From assembly GCF_043641555.1 (NCBI RefSeq), contig NZ_JBHZRJ010000005.1, forward strand, positions 186,001-250,000: 64,000 nt of DNA. The letters run 5' to 3'. How positions within the stretch are numbered: the stretch's first letter is position 1; each line of letters starts with the position of its first letter. Source of the DNA: Saccharospirillum alexandrii_A. Its GTDB lineage: Bacteria; Pseudomonadota; Gammaproteobacteria; Pseudomonadales; Natronospirillaceae. The notes below the pieces were generated by a model. That model was given only the letters and a program-made list of their open reading frames with translations, had not been told where the DNA came from and ran no database searches. The position numbers and the translations under genes are program-made. This document shows, piece after piece, positions 7,661-15,975 of the stretch.

Positions 7661-9301
7661 ATGACGACCCCCGACTCTTCTCTTCGAAACCATTCAGAAC
7701 ACGCAGATAGGGCTTTGGCCGTCTGGAGTGTGGATTCCACCAGTGACTTGCTGGTCCGGCTGGCCCGGGAAACCACCGTTGCCGGGCTGATGCATCGCAT
7801 TCTGAAAGAAGCCCGGTTGCTGACCGGGGCTGAAGGTGGCACTTTTTACCAGCTGGATGAAAGTTCGGATTCTCCTCAGTTAGTCTTTAAGGCCATTCAT
7901 AATACGGTGCTTGGGCTGGAAAGCCGCGACCCGGATCAGCTGAGTCAGTGGCCGGCCATTCCGCTTTATCATCGCCCGTCGAATGGCTCCGGGAGCGGTC
8001 AGCCAAATCATCAGAATGTCGCTTCCTGGGTCGCCCTGACGCGTCAGGCGGTCAATATCGATGACGTTTACCAGACCGGGGATTTTGATTTCAGCGGTAC
8101 CCGCCATTTTGATGCCGAACACCGTTATCGCTCCCGCTCCATGCTCACCCTGCCGCTGTTAAACCATGAAGACCGGGTGATTGGCGTGCTGCAGCTGATC
8201 AATGCACACACCGCGGAAGGCGAGTCTCGCCCCTTTACCGATGATGACCAGCGCACCGTTCAGGCCATGGCCAAGTTTGCGGCGCTGTCGCTCGATAACC
8301 AGTTACTGGTGCAAAGCCACAAAGACCTGCTCGATGCCTTTATTCAGGCGTTGGCGCGCATTATCGATGTTCGGTCTTCGCACACCTCGGCTCACTGTGA
8401 GCGCATTCCGGTGCTAACCGAAATGATGGCGCGCGCGGCCTGCGAGGAAAGCGACGGCTACTTTGCCGATTTCAATTTAAACGATGATGAATGGTATGAG
8501 CTGCACGTCGCCGCCTGGCTGCACGACTGTGGCAAACTGGCCACCTCGGAAACCATTCTGAACAAGGGTCGCAAGCTGCAAAGCCTGCTCGATGGTTTCG
8601 ATGCTGTTGCCGCGCGCTTCGCCGCTGCCATGGCCCAGGCAGCGTCGCCGGCAGATGCCGGTGTCTTGCGTGAAGATCTGGATTTTCTCGAGCGGATCAA
8701 TCGCGGCGGGGAATTTATGCCCGAGTCGGACAAAGACCGGGTTCGGGCCATTGCCAGCCAAACCTGGCGAGATGCCTGGGGCAACACCCAGCCGTTGCTG
8801 AACGAGGATGAAGTCACCAACCTCTGCATTACCCGGGGCACCCTGAACGACGACGAGCGCCAGGCGATCAACCGTCATATCGACATCACCATCGACATTC
8901 TCGAGCAACTGCCCTTTCCGCCCAAGCTACGCCGGGTACCGGAATACGCGGGTGGTCACCACGAACGAATGGACGGGCGCGGCTTTCCACGCGGCCTGAC
9001 CCGCGAGCAAATGTCGATTCCGGCCCGGATGATGGGCGTGGCTGATGTGTTTGAAGCACTGACGGCGAAAGAGCGCCCCTACAAACCGCCGATGCCGCTG
9101 AGCCAGGCCTTTTCCATTCTGAAAAACATGCGCGACGACCAGCACATCGACCCGGATGTGTTTGAACTGTTTCTGCGCAGTGGCAAATGGAGAGACTATG
9201 CCGAGCGTTTTCTACTGCCCGATCAGTTCGATGTAGACGACGTAACACCGTACCTTGCCGACAGCAGCATTAAAACCACCAGGCCGGTGAGCAAGCCGTA
9301 G
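7661..9301 (+). CDS. GAF / HD-GYP domain protein, probable c-di-GMP phosphodiesterase
   Basis: 546-residue soluble signalling protein. A GAF domain occupies about 30-215. The HD-GYP domain follows from about 225, with HDCGK at 288-292 and HHERMDGRGFP at 433-443, where phenylalanine replaces the tyrosine of GYP. About 90 extra residues (roughly 305-400) separate the HD motif from the next conserved helix, more than in classical HD-GYP proteins. HD-GYP enzymes hydrolyse c-di-GMP; the metal residues look intact. I chose the ATG at 7661 because AGGAG lies at 7650-7654; the open frame upstream runs through repeat copy A. Its 3' end overlaps the convergent MFS gene by 79 bp. Confidence 0.8.
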   Translation: MTTPDSSLRNHSEHADRALAVWSVDSTSDLLVRLARETTVAGLMHRILKEARLLTGAEGGTFYQLDESSDSPQLVFKAIHNTVLGLESRDPDQLSQWPAIPLYHRPSNGSGSGQPNHQNVASWVALTRQAVNIDDVYQTGDFDFSGTRHFDAEHRYRSRSMLTLPLLNHEDRVIGVLQLINAHTAEGESRPFTDDDQRTVQAMAKFAALSLDNQLLVQSHKDLLDAFIQALARIIDVRSSHTSAHCERIPVLTEMMARAACEESDGYFADFNLNDDEWYELHVAAWLHDCGKLATSETILNKGRKLQSLLDGFDAVAARFAAAMAQAASPADAGVLREDLDFLERINRGGEFMPESDKDRVRAIASQTWRDAWGNTQPLLNEDEVTNLCITRGTLNDDERQAINRHIDITIDILEQLPFPPKLRRVPEYAGGHHERMDGRGFPRGLTREQMSIPARMMGVADVFEALTAKERPYKPPMPLSQAFSILKNMRDDQHIDPDVFELFLRSGKWRDYAERFLLPDQFDVDDVTPYLADSSIKTTRPVSKP

Positions 9302-10368
9302 AACATCGGCGTCCAGGCCCCGGCCAGTAACAGACTGGCCAGCAAGGCGCCCACAGCAGCCGCCAGATCTCGCCAGAAGGTAAAACCATTCAGGCTGTGA
9401 TGGCGGCTGCCATCCGACAGAGCCTCGTCGGCCAGCCGCTTGGGCACCAGAATCATAAAAAGCCCATGCCCGGCGATGGCAAAAACGCTGGCCCAGAGCA
9501 CCTCGGTGAGGGCCATCAGTCCACCGGAGACCAGCATCAGGACCAGGGAAATACCCAGCCAAAGCCGCTCGGGTACCCAGGGGTTCACCCGGATTGAGAC
9601 CACCCCCACCAACAGGTTGAACAGTCGCTTGGCCAGCAGTAACCAGGCGGTCATCGCCAGTGCGGCGGCCGTCGACCAGCCCGCAACCACCAGCAACGGC
9701 GCCAGAACCACGGTCCAGACGCCATCGAACAACAAGCAGAGCACAAACGTCAGGCGGTGCCAGGCATTGGGCCAGGGAAAGCGCGCCCGAGTGGGCGCCT
9801 GCGGGTCCGATTGCGCCCGGGGCAACGCCAGCGCGGGCCACAATGCCAACAGGCAGAGCGTGCTCGCCAGCACCAGCACCGCCTCAATCGCGATGTAGTG
9901 CACCAGCCAGGGGGTAACCAGCAACACCAACAAAGGCCCGACTTCTTGCAGGCTGGTGTACCACCCCAGGTTCGCCATGCGTCGCTCCGGATGGTGAGTG
10001 GCGTAATGCAGGCACCCCAACCGCATCAGCGCATAAGCCATGCCCCACAGCAAACGAGCGAGCAACAAAACCCAGGGGCTGGCGAGCATCAGAAACGCCA
10101 GGCTCGCCGTAGCGGCGAGGCCAACGGCCTGTACCATGGAGGCGCGCGGGCCAAAGCGTTCGAACCAGGGCAGCAGCCAGGGGTTGATCAGCAACCGGAC
10201 AAAGCGATTGGCCGACAGCAGAATGCCAACCCAGATCAGCGTCAGCCCGAAGTCTTCGAAATACAGCGGCAGCAATAAATACAGAACAGAGTCGGACACC
10301 AGGGCCAGCGTCAGCACGACGCTGGCCAGCACGGTTGGCTGACTGTGTTGATGAATCAAACGCAGCAA
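9223..10368 (-). CDS. MFS transporter linked to arsR-arsH
   Basis: 381-residue integral membrane protein with about twelve hydrophobic segments and an MFS-like loop between TM2 and TM3 (LINPWLLPWFERFGPRASMV). It is transcribed with arsH, overlapping the arsH end by 13 bp, so I infer export of an arsenical or another toxic compound. It does not resemble what I recall of ArsB, Acr3 or ArsJ. The start is uncertain: the first possible codon is a TTG at 10368 with no clear ribosome site, compatible with translational coupling to arsH. Its 3' end overlaps the HD-GYP gene antisense. Confidence 0.7.
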   Translation of the reverse strand: MLRLIHQHSQPTVLASVVLTLALVSDSVLYLLLPLYFEDFGLTLIWVGILLSANRFVRLLINPWLLPWFERFGPRASMVQAVGLAATASLAFLMLASPWVLLLARLLWGMAYALMRLGCLHYATHHPERRMANLGWYTSLQEVGPLLVLLVTPWLVHYIAIEAVLVLASTLCLLALWPALALPRAQSDPQAPTRARFPWPNAWHRLTFVLCLLFDGVWTVVLAPLLVVAGWSTAAALAMTAWLLLAKRLFNLLVGVVSIRVNPWVPERLWLGISLVLMLVSGGLMALTEVLWASVFAIAGHGLFMILVPKRLADEALSDGSRHHSLNGFTFWRDLAAAVGALLASLLLAGAWTPMFYGLLTGLVVLMLLSARYGVTSSTSN

Positions 10369-11087
10369 GGTCGTTTTGCTACGGGAGGTTCAACACTGGC
10401 AGCATCCTCAACCCGCGCCTGGTAATCCGCCTTGTTCTCGGAATACCGGTGCGTCAGCAAGGCAGACTGGTTGCGCAGCAGCAGTGTCAGTCGGAACAGC
10501 TCTTCCATGACATCCACCACACGATCGCGATAGGGTGAATCCTTCATTTGGCCATCGGCATCGAATTCCTGAAAGGCTTTGGGCACCGACGACTGGTTGG
10601 GGATGGTGAACATCCGCATCCAGCGACCCAGTATGCGCAGCGCATTAACCACATTAAACGACTGCGACCCGCCATTAACCTGCATCACCGCCAGCGTCTT
10701 GCCCTGGGTTGGCCGAATCGCGCCGTCACTGAGCGGTATCCAGTCGATCTGGTTTTTAAACACCGACGACACCGCGCCATGAATTTCCGGCGAACACCAG
10801 ACCATGCCCTCGCTCCATTGCGCCAGCTCACGCAGCTCAACAACCTTGGGGTGATCCACCGAGACCCGGTCGCATACCGGCAACCCTTCAGGGTCAAACA
10901 CCTGCACATCAGACCCAAATTGCGCCAGCATGCGAGCGGCGTTCAGCGCCAGTTTTCGGCTGTTCGACTCCGCCCGCAACGAGCCATACAACACCAGAAT
11001 GCGCGGTGCATGCGTATTGGGTTGCTGATAGCCCTGCTGCAACTGGCTCAGGGTGCCCTCCAGGCTGTGATCAGGTATCTGTGTCAT
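10356..11087 (-). CDS. arsH: ArsH-type NADPH-dependent FMN reductase
   Basis: 243-residue flavoprotein of the ArsH type. The FMN phosphate-binding loop is YGSLRAESNSRKLA (34-47), and WCSPEIHGAVSSVFKNQIDW, in the middle of the chain, is a hallmark of the family. ArsH oxidises trivalent organoarsenicals to less toxic pentavalent forms. The C terminus ends in a Cys-Cys pair. The ATG start has GGAGG five bases upstream. A second ArsR-like palindrome (11097-11120) lies just before it. It sits between arsR and the MFS gene. Confidence 0.88.
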   Translation of the reverse strand: MTQIPDHSLEGTLSQLQQGYQQPNTHAPRILVLYGSLRAESNSRKLALNAARMLAQFGSDVQVFDPEGLPVCDRVSVDHPKVVELRELAQWSEGMVWCSPEIHGAVSSVFKNQIDWIPLSDGAIRPTQGKTLAVMQVNGGSQSFNVVNALRILGRWMRMFTIPNQSSVPKAFQEFDADGQMKDSPYRDRVVDVMEELFRLTLLLRNQSALLTHRYSENKADYQARVEDAASVEPPVAKRPCCV

Positions 11088-11096
11088 AATGCCTCC

Positions 11097-11120
11097 ATAT
11101 TTCCAGATATATCGAACTAT
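11097..11120. promoter_or_regulatory. Probable ArsR operator upstream of arsH
   Basis: ATATTTC (11097-11103), ten bases, GAACTAT (11114-11120). The arrangement matches the palindrome before arsR (11485-11508) in half-site sequence and in the ten-base spacing, including a shared ATATC at the spacer end. It lies immediately upstream of the arsH ribosome site. Binding by the adjacent ArsR is inferred. Confidence 0.6.
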
Positions 11121-11145
11121 ATAGCCAAAAAAACGCGCTCAACCG

Positions 11146-11448
11146 TTAGCAACGGCTCTCGGTACAACATTCTTCCATCAGGTAACCGATTAGGGTATTT
11201 AACCGGTCGTACTGGGCAAAACAACGCAATACCCGACCTTCCCGAACCTGCTTCACCAGACCAACCTGGACCAGACGGCTCAGGTGATGCGACAGGGTAG
11301 ACCCCGGCACATCCAGTTGCTGCTGCAGCTCGGCCACCGGCGCGCCGCCATGGCCAGCACGCACCAGCAGACGATACAGCCCCAGGCGGGTCGGATGGCC
11401 CAGTTCCGCCAGTTGGGCGGCCGCTTGTTCTAGTGTGAGTGTTGTCAT
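11146..11448 (-). CDS. arsR: ArsR family transcriptional repressor
   Basis: 100-residue winged-helix regulator. The pattern LGHPTRLGLYRLLVRAG (16-32) and the recognition helix region DVPGSTLSHHLSRLVQVGLV is standard for the ArsR/SmtB family. The classical ELCVC metal site is absent from the DNA-binding helix; instead the C terminus carries MEECCTESRC, three cysteines that could bind As(III) as in other cysteine-variant ArsR proteins. It is first in the arsR-arsH-MFS operon and is preceded by a palindrome at 11485-11508, so autorepression is likely. Confidence 0.85.
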   Translation of the reverse strand: MTTLTLEQAAAQLAELGHPTRLGLYRLLVRAGHGGAPVAELQQQLDVPGSTLSHHLSRLVQVGLVKQVREGRVLRCFAQYDRLNTLIGYLMEECCTESRC

Positions 11449-11484
11449 GGGGCTGATTATCCATCCGGAAAGCAGGTCGTCAAG

Positions 11485-11508
11485 ATATTTCTAGTAATAT
11501 CGAAATAT
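11485..11508. promoter_or_regulatory. Probable ArsR operator upstream of arsR
   Basis: ATATTTC (11485-11491), ten bases, GAAATAT (11502-11508) is a perfect 7-10-7 inverted repeat, 37 bp before the arsR start. A near copy stands before arsH. Recognition by ArsR is inferred from position and duplication. Confidence 0.65.
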
Positions 11509-11565
11509 GGTCGTATTTTTTAGGTTTTATGATCGGGAGTCGGCCTTGGTCGGGCCGGCTCAGGC

Positions 11566-12456
11566 TCACATTTCAGTCGTCAGGTCTTTCAGAAACTCGA
11601 TGAACAACCGGGTCTTGGCGCTTAGCATGCGGCGGCTGGTGTAGACTGCGGAGGCTTTGGCCATCAGGTCCAGCTCCATGTTCTGGGCCACCTGCACCAG
11701 TTCGCCCCGGTCGATGGCGGTGCGGCAATACAGGGAGGGCAGCAGGCCAACGCCGGAGCCGGCGATGACCGTATCGCGCACCATGATCGGATCAGTGGTT
11801 TCGATCGAGGCCTGTATTTCCACCTTGTGCTTGTCGCCCTGGTAACGCACCGGCAGCGCCGTTTTGTTGTAGCGGCGTTCGCACACGTGCACCTGCTCGA
11901 CCAGCGCATCCAGGCCGGGAAAGGTATGACCGGCCGCGTAGGTGTTCGGGCTGGCCACCCAGATCAGCGGAGTCTCGAACAGGGGGACGGCGATCAGCTC
12001 TGAATCCGGCAAGTCGCCGACCTGGACGGCCAGATCGATGTGCTCACCGATCAGGTCGACTGCCGTAGGGGTTACCTGAATGTTCAGCTGAATTTCCGGG
12101 TACTGCTTGTTGAAGCGGTGCAGATGGCCGGCCAACACATCTCGACTGAACGCCATGGGCAAGGAAATGGTGAGCTCACCGCTGGGGGTATGGCTCAGGC
12201 CATTCATGTGCGCGTCGGCAGCTTCAACCTGCTCCATAATCAGCTGACAGTGTTTGAAAAACACCTCGCCTTCGCTGGTCATCCGCATCTGGCGGGAGTT
12301 GCGTTCCAGCAGGCGCACCTGCAGGTCATCTTCCAAGCGCTGTACGAACCGGCTCACGCTCGACTTCGGCATTCGTAACGAACGTGCTGCGGCCGAAATA
12401 CCTTCTTTTTCAACAACCGCAACGAAAACGGGCAAATCAGATATGTTCCACTTCAT
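11566..12456 (-). CDS. LysR family regulator, divergent from ligAB
   Basis: 296 residues: N-terminal helix-turn-helix (about 17-40, with EGISAAARSLRMPKSSVSRF) followed by a LysR substrate-binding domain (about 90-290). LysR proteins respond to a small-molecule inducer, often an aromatic intermediate of the pathway they control. The gene is transcribed away from ligA, 193 bp apart, so it is the natural candidate to control the protocatechuate 4,5-cleavage genes. No single convincing T-N11-A site was fixed in the gap; a GTGCAC-centred palindrome near 12494-12500 is a weak candidate. Confidence 0.8.
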   Translation of the reverse strand: MKWNISDLPVFVAVVEKEGISAAARSLRMPKSSVSRFVQRLEDDLQVRLLERNSRQMRMTSEGEVFFKHCQLIMEQVEAADAHMNGLSHTPSGELTISLPMAFSRDVLAGHLHRFNKQYPEIQLNIQVTPTAVDLIGEHIDLAVQVGDLPDSELIAVPLFETPLIWVASPNTYAAGHTFPGLDALVEQVHVCERRYNKTALPVRYQGDKHKVEIQASIETTDPIMVRDTVIAGSGVGLLPSLYCRTAIDRGELVQVAQNMELDLMAKASAVYTSRRMLSAKTRLFIEFLKDLTTEM

Positions 12457-12649
12457 GAACGAAACGTCCTAATGTTATAGGTTGTCCCAAATTGTGCACT
12501 TAACTAGTCTGGTTGTCACCCCCAAAGCGTCGCTGAATAAAAACGGTGCCTTGTTGCCCAGCGAAAGTGACAACAGGAGGCAACCGGGACAACGACTATA
12601 CTGGCAACGCCGTACCAGAATGAACCATTCAACATTGAGAGAGCGACCC

Positions 12650-13045
12650 ATGAACCGCGAGTACCGAGACATTCCGGGCACCTACGTGATGGATGGCCAA
12701 CATTGCCGCAAAGGCTACCATCTGAACATGTTCTGCATGTCACTGAACAAAGCCGAGAACCGCGACGAATTCCGTAAAGACGAAGCGGCGTATCTGGAAA
12801 AATTCAAGCTGTCCGACGAGCAGAAGAAAGCCGTCCTGGAACGGGACTGGCTGGGCATGCTGCGTCTGGGTGGCAACATTTATTACACCTTCAAACTGGC
12901 CATTTTCGATGGCCGGTCCATGCAGTTTGTCGGCGGTGCCATGTCCGACGTTACTGAAGAAGAGTTTCGTCAGATGATGATTGCCGGCGGTCGCCCGGTT
13001 GAAGGCAACCGCAGTAAAAAAGAACAGGAGCAGTCGAATGGCTAA
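12650..13045 (+). CDS. ligA: Protocatechuate 4,5-dioxygenase alpha subunit
   Basis: 131-residue small subunit of the extradiol dioxygenase LigAB. It is helical, with the family segments IPGTYVMDGQHCRKGYHLN near the start and RDWLGMLRLGGNIYYTFKLA in the middle. With LigB it opens the protocatechuate ring between C4 and C5. The ATG at 12650 fits the family N terminus and has GAGAGA upstream; the frame is open further upstream to 12482, but those residues are not family-like. It overlaps ligB by eight bases. Confidence 0.88.
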   Translation: MNREYRDIPGTYVMDGQHCRKGYHLNMFCMSLNKAENRDEFRKDEAAYLEKFKLSDEQKKAVLERDWLGMLRLGGNIYYTFKLAIFDGRSMQFVGGAMSDVTEEEFRQMMIAGGRPVEGNRSKKEQEQSNG

Positions 13046-13886
13046 AATTGTAACCGGGATTGGCAGCTCGCACGTGCCATCCGTTGGCGCCGTGATCGAC
13101 AACAACAAAGAACAGGATCCGTACTGGAAGCCGTTGTTCGACGGTTACCAACCCGCCCGCGACTGGATACAGGACAACATGCCCGACGTGGCGATTGTGG
13201 TCTACAACGACCACGCTTCCGCCTTCGGTCTGAACCTGATCCCGACGTTTACGCTGGGCGTGGCCGATGAATTTCCGCCCGCCGATGAAGGCTATGGCCC
13301 GCGCAAGGTTCCCACCGCTGTGGGCGATCCGGACCTGGCCTGGCACCTGGCCGAATCGTTGATTCTCGATGAATTCGACATGACCATCGCCAACGAAATG
13401 TCCGTCGACCACGGCTGCACCGTGCCGCTGTCGATCATGTTCGACAAGCCCGAGCAATGGCCGTGCAAAATCATCCCGCTGTGCGTCAATGTGATTCAAT
13501 ATCCACCACCGACCGGCAAGCGCTGTTTCGACCTCGGCAAGGCAATACGCAAAGCGGTTGAAGCCTACGACAAAGACATCAAGGTAGCGATTTTCGGAAC
13601 TGGCGGCATGTCGCACCAGCTGCAAGGCGAACGCGCCGGCCTGGTCAACGCCGAATTCGACCAGTCGTTCCTCGACCGCCTGACCACTGACCCGGTCGGC
13701 CTGACCAAAATCCAGCACGTCGAATACATGCGCGAAGCCGGCTCTGAAGGCATCGAACTGGTGATGTGGCTGATCATGCGCGGCGCCATGGGCGACGATG
13801 CATCGGAAACCTACAAGTTCTATCATGTACCGGCGTCCAACACCGGCGCGGGCCTGATCGTGCTGGAAGATGGCAGTCAGAAATAA
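13038..13886 (+). CDS. ligB: Protocatechuate 4,5-dioxygenase beta (catalytic) subunit
   Basis: 282-residue catalytic subunit of the type II extradiol dioxygenase. The first iron ligand is H12 in GIGSSHVPS, the second H59 in YNDHA; the glutamate ligand should be in GSEGIELVMW near residue 240. The product is 4-carboxy-2-hydroxymuconate semialdehyde. The ATG at 13038 has AGGAG at 13026-13030. It is co-translated with ligA. The next pathway enzymes (LigC dehydrogenase, LigI lactonase, LigK aldolase) are not in this window. Confidence 0.92.
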   Translation: MAKIVTGIGSSHVPSVGAVIDNNKEQDPYWKPLFDGYQPARDWIQDNMPDVAIVVYNDHASAFGLNLIPTFTLGVADEFPPADEGYGPRKVPTAVGDPDLAWHLAESLILDEFDMTIANEMSVDHGCTVPLSIMFDKPEQWPCKIIPLCVNVIQYPPPTGKRCFDLGKAIRKAVEAYDKDIKVAIFGTGGMSHQLQGERAGLVNAEFDQSFLDRLTTDPVGLTKIQHVEYMREAGSEGIELVMWLIMRGAMGDDASETYKFYHVPASNTGAGLIVLEDGSQK

Positions 13887-13921
13887 TTAGAATTATTGGT
13901 ACAACTTACTGATTCAAGCTT

Positions 13922-14099
13922 CGGAGTTAGCACCATGCGAGCGGCGGGTGCCGGTGGTGCCTCTGCGGGGAAGTCCGCAACATGGATGTTGCGGTCTAGG
14001 CCCCATGGACGGGTTGAGTGGGCGGCATTCCGCCCGACCCCGCAGAGGCACCACCGGTAGCCGACGCGGACGACAGGCACCCAAGCCACCCTAACTCCG
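13922..14099. repeat. Structured intergenic repeat, copy B
   Basis: Main arms of 30 bp at 13941-13970 and 14038-14067 carry GGTGCCTCTGCGGGG and its complement. The core holds the CAACATCCATGTTG and CCGTCCATGGGG hairpins (reverse strand), plus an extra hairpin GGGCGG/CCGCCC near 14019-14035 that other copies lack. An outer pair CGGAGTTAG (13922-13930) and CTAACTCCG (14091-14099) closes the element. It occupies the 251-bp gap between ligB and ligJ. Confidence 0.8.
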
Positions 14100-14137
14100 G
14101 AACTTGAGCGACACCGACTACAACACTGGAGACGGCC

Positions 14138-15145
14138 ATGATCATCGATTGCCATGGACATTACACCACCGCACCGTCGGAGCTGGGCGATTACCGTGAC
14201 CAGCAAAAAGCGGAGCTGAAAAACGATCCGATGTTTCAGACCACCAAGGGTATTCTGAACATCACCGACGATCAGATTCGCGACAGCATCAAGAACAACC
14301 AGCTTAAACTGCAGCAGGAACGTGGCACTGACCTGACCATCTTTTCGCCGCGCGCCAGCTGGATGGGTCACCATGTTGGTAACGAAAGCACCAGCGTCGC
14401 CTGGACCGAGCATTGCAACGATCTGATTCGCCGTGTCTGCGACCTGTTCCCGGAGAACTTTGCGCCGGTGGCTCAATTGCCCCAGAGCGCCAATGTTAAA
14501 CCGGATGCTGTGGTGCGTGAGCTTGAACGGACTGTTAATGAGATGGGCTTCATCGGCTGTAACCTGAACCCGGACCCGTCCGGTGGCTACTGGAAAGACA
14601 AGCCGCTGCACGACAAATTCTGGTACCCGATTTACGAGAAGATGAGTGAGCTGAACATTCCGGCGATGATCCACGTATCGGGTTCGTGCCACGAATGCTT
14701 TCACACCACCAGTTCCTATTACCTCAGTGCCGACACCACCGCCTTTGTGCACCTGATGATGTCGGACCTGTTCAAGGATTTCCCGGATCTGAAGTTTATT
14801 ATTCCGCACGGTGGTGGCGCTGTGCCTTACCACTGGGGTCGTTTCCGGGGCATTGCCCAGGACCAGGGGTTCGATCTGGAAGAGAAGGTATTGAACAACA
14901 TCTACTTCGATACCTGCGTCTACCACCAGGAAGGCATCGACCTGTTGCTCGACGTGATTCCGACCAAAAACGTGCTGTTTGCATCGGAAATGATTGGCGC
15001 GGTACGCGGCATCGACCCGCGCACCGGTCACTACTTCGACGATACCAAGCGTTACATCGACGGCAATACCAAGTTGAACGCCGCTGAGAAGAAGATGGTA
15101 TTTGAAGACAACGCGCGCGCTGTCTTCCCACGCCTTAAGGTCTGA
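14138..15145 (+). CDS. ligJ: 4-oxalomesaconate hydratase (LigJ), amidohydrolase fold
   Basis: 335-residue metal-dependent TIM-barrel protein of the amidohydrolase superfamily. The first metal ligands are H6 and H8 in IIDCHGH; further ligands are expected in IHVSGSCHECFH and in IPHGGGAVPYHWGR. The long stretches RGTDLTIFSPRASWMGHH and NLNPDPSGGYW match the LigJ hydratase, which turns 4-oxalomesaconate into 4-carboxy-4-hydroxy-2-oxoadipate in the 4,5-cleavage pathway. It is on the same strand as ligAB, separated by repeat copy B, and is followed by a strong terminator. Confidence 0.88.
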   Translation: MIIDCHGHYTTAPSELGDYRDQQKAELKNDPMFQTTKGILNITDDQIRDSIKNNQLKLQQERGTDLTIFSPRASWMGHHVGNESTSVAWTEHCNDLIRRVCDLFPENFAPVAQLPQSANVKPDAVVRELERTVNEMGFIGCNLNPDPSGGYWKDKPLHDKFWYPIYEKMSELNIPAMIHVSGSCHECFHTTSSYYLSADTTAFVHLMMSDLFKDFPDLKFIIPHGGGAVPYHWGRFRGIAQDQGFDLEEKVLNNIYFDTCVYHQEGIDLLLDVIPTKNVLFASEMIGAVRGIDPRTGHYFDDTKRYIDGNTKLNAAEKKMVFEDNARAVFPRLKV

Positions 15146-15186
15146 TCCGGTACCGGGCCAGCCGACTTCCTTGTGTTGTGCTTTCT

Positions 15187-15212
15187 GACCCGCCTCTGGC
15201 GGGTCTTTTTTT
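15187..15212 (+). terminator. Rho-independent terminator after ligJ
   Basis: GACCCGCC (15187-15194), loop TCT, GGCGGGTC (15198-15205), then seven T residues. This is a perfect eight-base-pair G+C-rich stem with a T-tract, 41 bp after the ligJ stop. Confidence 0.9.
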
Positions 15213-15294
15213 GCCCGTCGCTTGAACTTGTGCCGTCCATACCGGAGGATACGCCCTTCACTTCTCTGGATGGGCTTGCCCGTCAGGATCCGCA

Positions 15295-15975
15295 ATGCCC
15301 CGCACAGTCATTCGTCTACTCGTCCTGGTCGTGCTGCTGATCGTTATGGCAATTCTGTGGCGCTACCTGGCCAGCACCGACCTGCTGACACCAGAACAGC
15401 TGGAGAACTGGCTAGGCCGGCTGGATGCAGTCCGGTCTTCGCCCTGGGTTGTTCCCGGCACAATGGTTGTCTATATCGTCGCTCTGTTGCTCGCCTTTCC
15501 GCTGACCTTGCTGGTGGTTCTGACTGGCCTGTTGTTCGGCCCCTGGTGGGGGCTGTTGTACGCCACACTGGGTACACTGAGTTCATCGGGGGTGACGTTC
15601 TGGGTAGGGCATCTGCTGGGGCGCGAGCCGCTGGAGCGTCATGGTGGCAAGCACCTGAAATCACTCTCCGGTTACATGAGCGTGCGCGGTATTCGCGCCA
15701 TGATCCTGATCAACCTGCTGCCACTGGCGCCGTTCACCTTCACTAACCTGATGGCGGGTGCCTTCAACATGCCCTTTGCCCGTTATATGGTCGGTTCGGC
15801 CATCGGCATTATTCCCGGATTGGCGTTCGTGACGGTGCTGGGCGGCCAGGCTGGTCGTATCCTTCAGGCCGAAGACAACCAGGACTTGATGTGGGCCCTT
15901 GGCATCTCGGTGATCGTCGCTTTGCTGTTTGGCACCGTAATGGTGCTGGTACGACGCTACCGCAATCGGTCCTAG
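15295..15975 (+). CDS. TVP38/TMEM64 family membrane protein (VTT/DedA-like)
   Basis: 226 residues with about six hydrophobic segments. The central VTT-type domain (about 60-190) contains FPLTLLVVLTGLLFGPWWG and the re-entrant loop signature INLLPLAPFTFTNLMAGAF. Relatives are implicated in lipid transport across membranes; the exact cargo here is unknown. The ATG start has AGGA six bases upstream. The gene converges on the MPE/GT4 fusion, and a hairpin covers both stop codons. Confidence 0.8.
   Translation: MPRTVIRLLVLVVLLIVMAILWRYLASTDLLTPEQLENWLGRLDAVRSSPWVVPGTMVVYIVALLLAFPLTLLVVLTGLLFGPWWGLLYATLGTLSSSGVTFWVGHLLGREPLERHGGKHLKSLSGYMSVRGIRAMILINLLPLAPFTFTNLMAGAFNMPFARYMVGSAIGIIPGLAFVTVLGGQAGRILQAEDNQDLMWALGISVIVALLFGTVMVLVRRYRNRS

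Noticed and set aside
12482..12649. N-terminal extension of ligA from the ATG-containing open frame
   Set aside because: The added 56 residues are unlike the LigA family and would begin in the regulatory gap next to the lysR gene.
13922..14099. Integron attC sites or a CRISPR array for the hairpin repeats
   Set aside because: attC sites need RYYYAAC at the left and GTTRRRY at the right in inward order, while here the outer ends are in the opposite sense; there is no integrase or cassette pattern. Copies are kilobases apart, with no spacers, so they are not CRISPR.
13877..15295. A 472-codon open frame antisense to ligJ
   Set aside because: It lies opposite a well-supported LigJ gene, crosses repeat copy B and the ligJ terminator, and its translation has no family-like motif; it is a shadow of codon bias.
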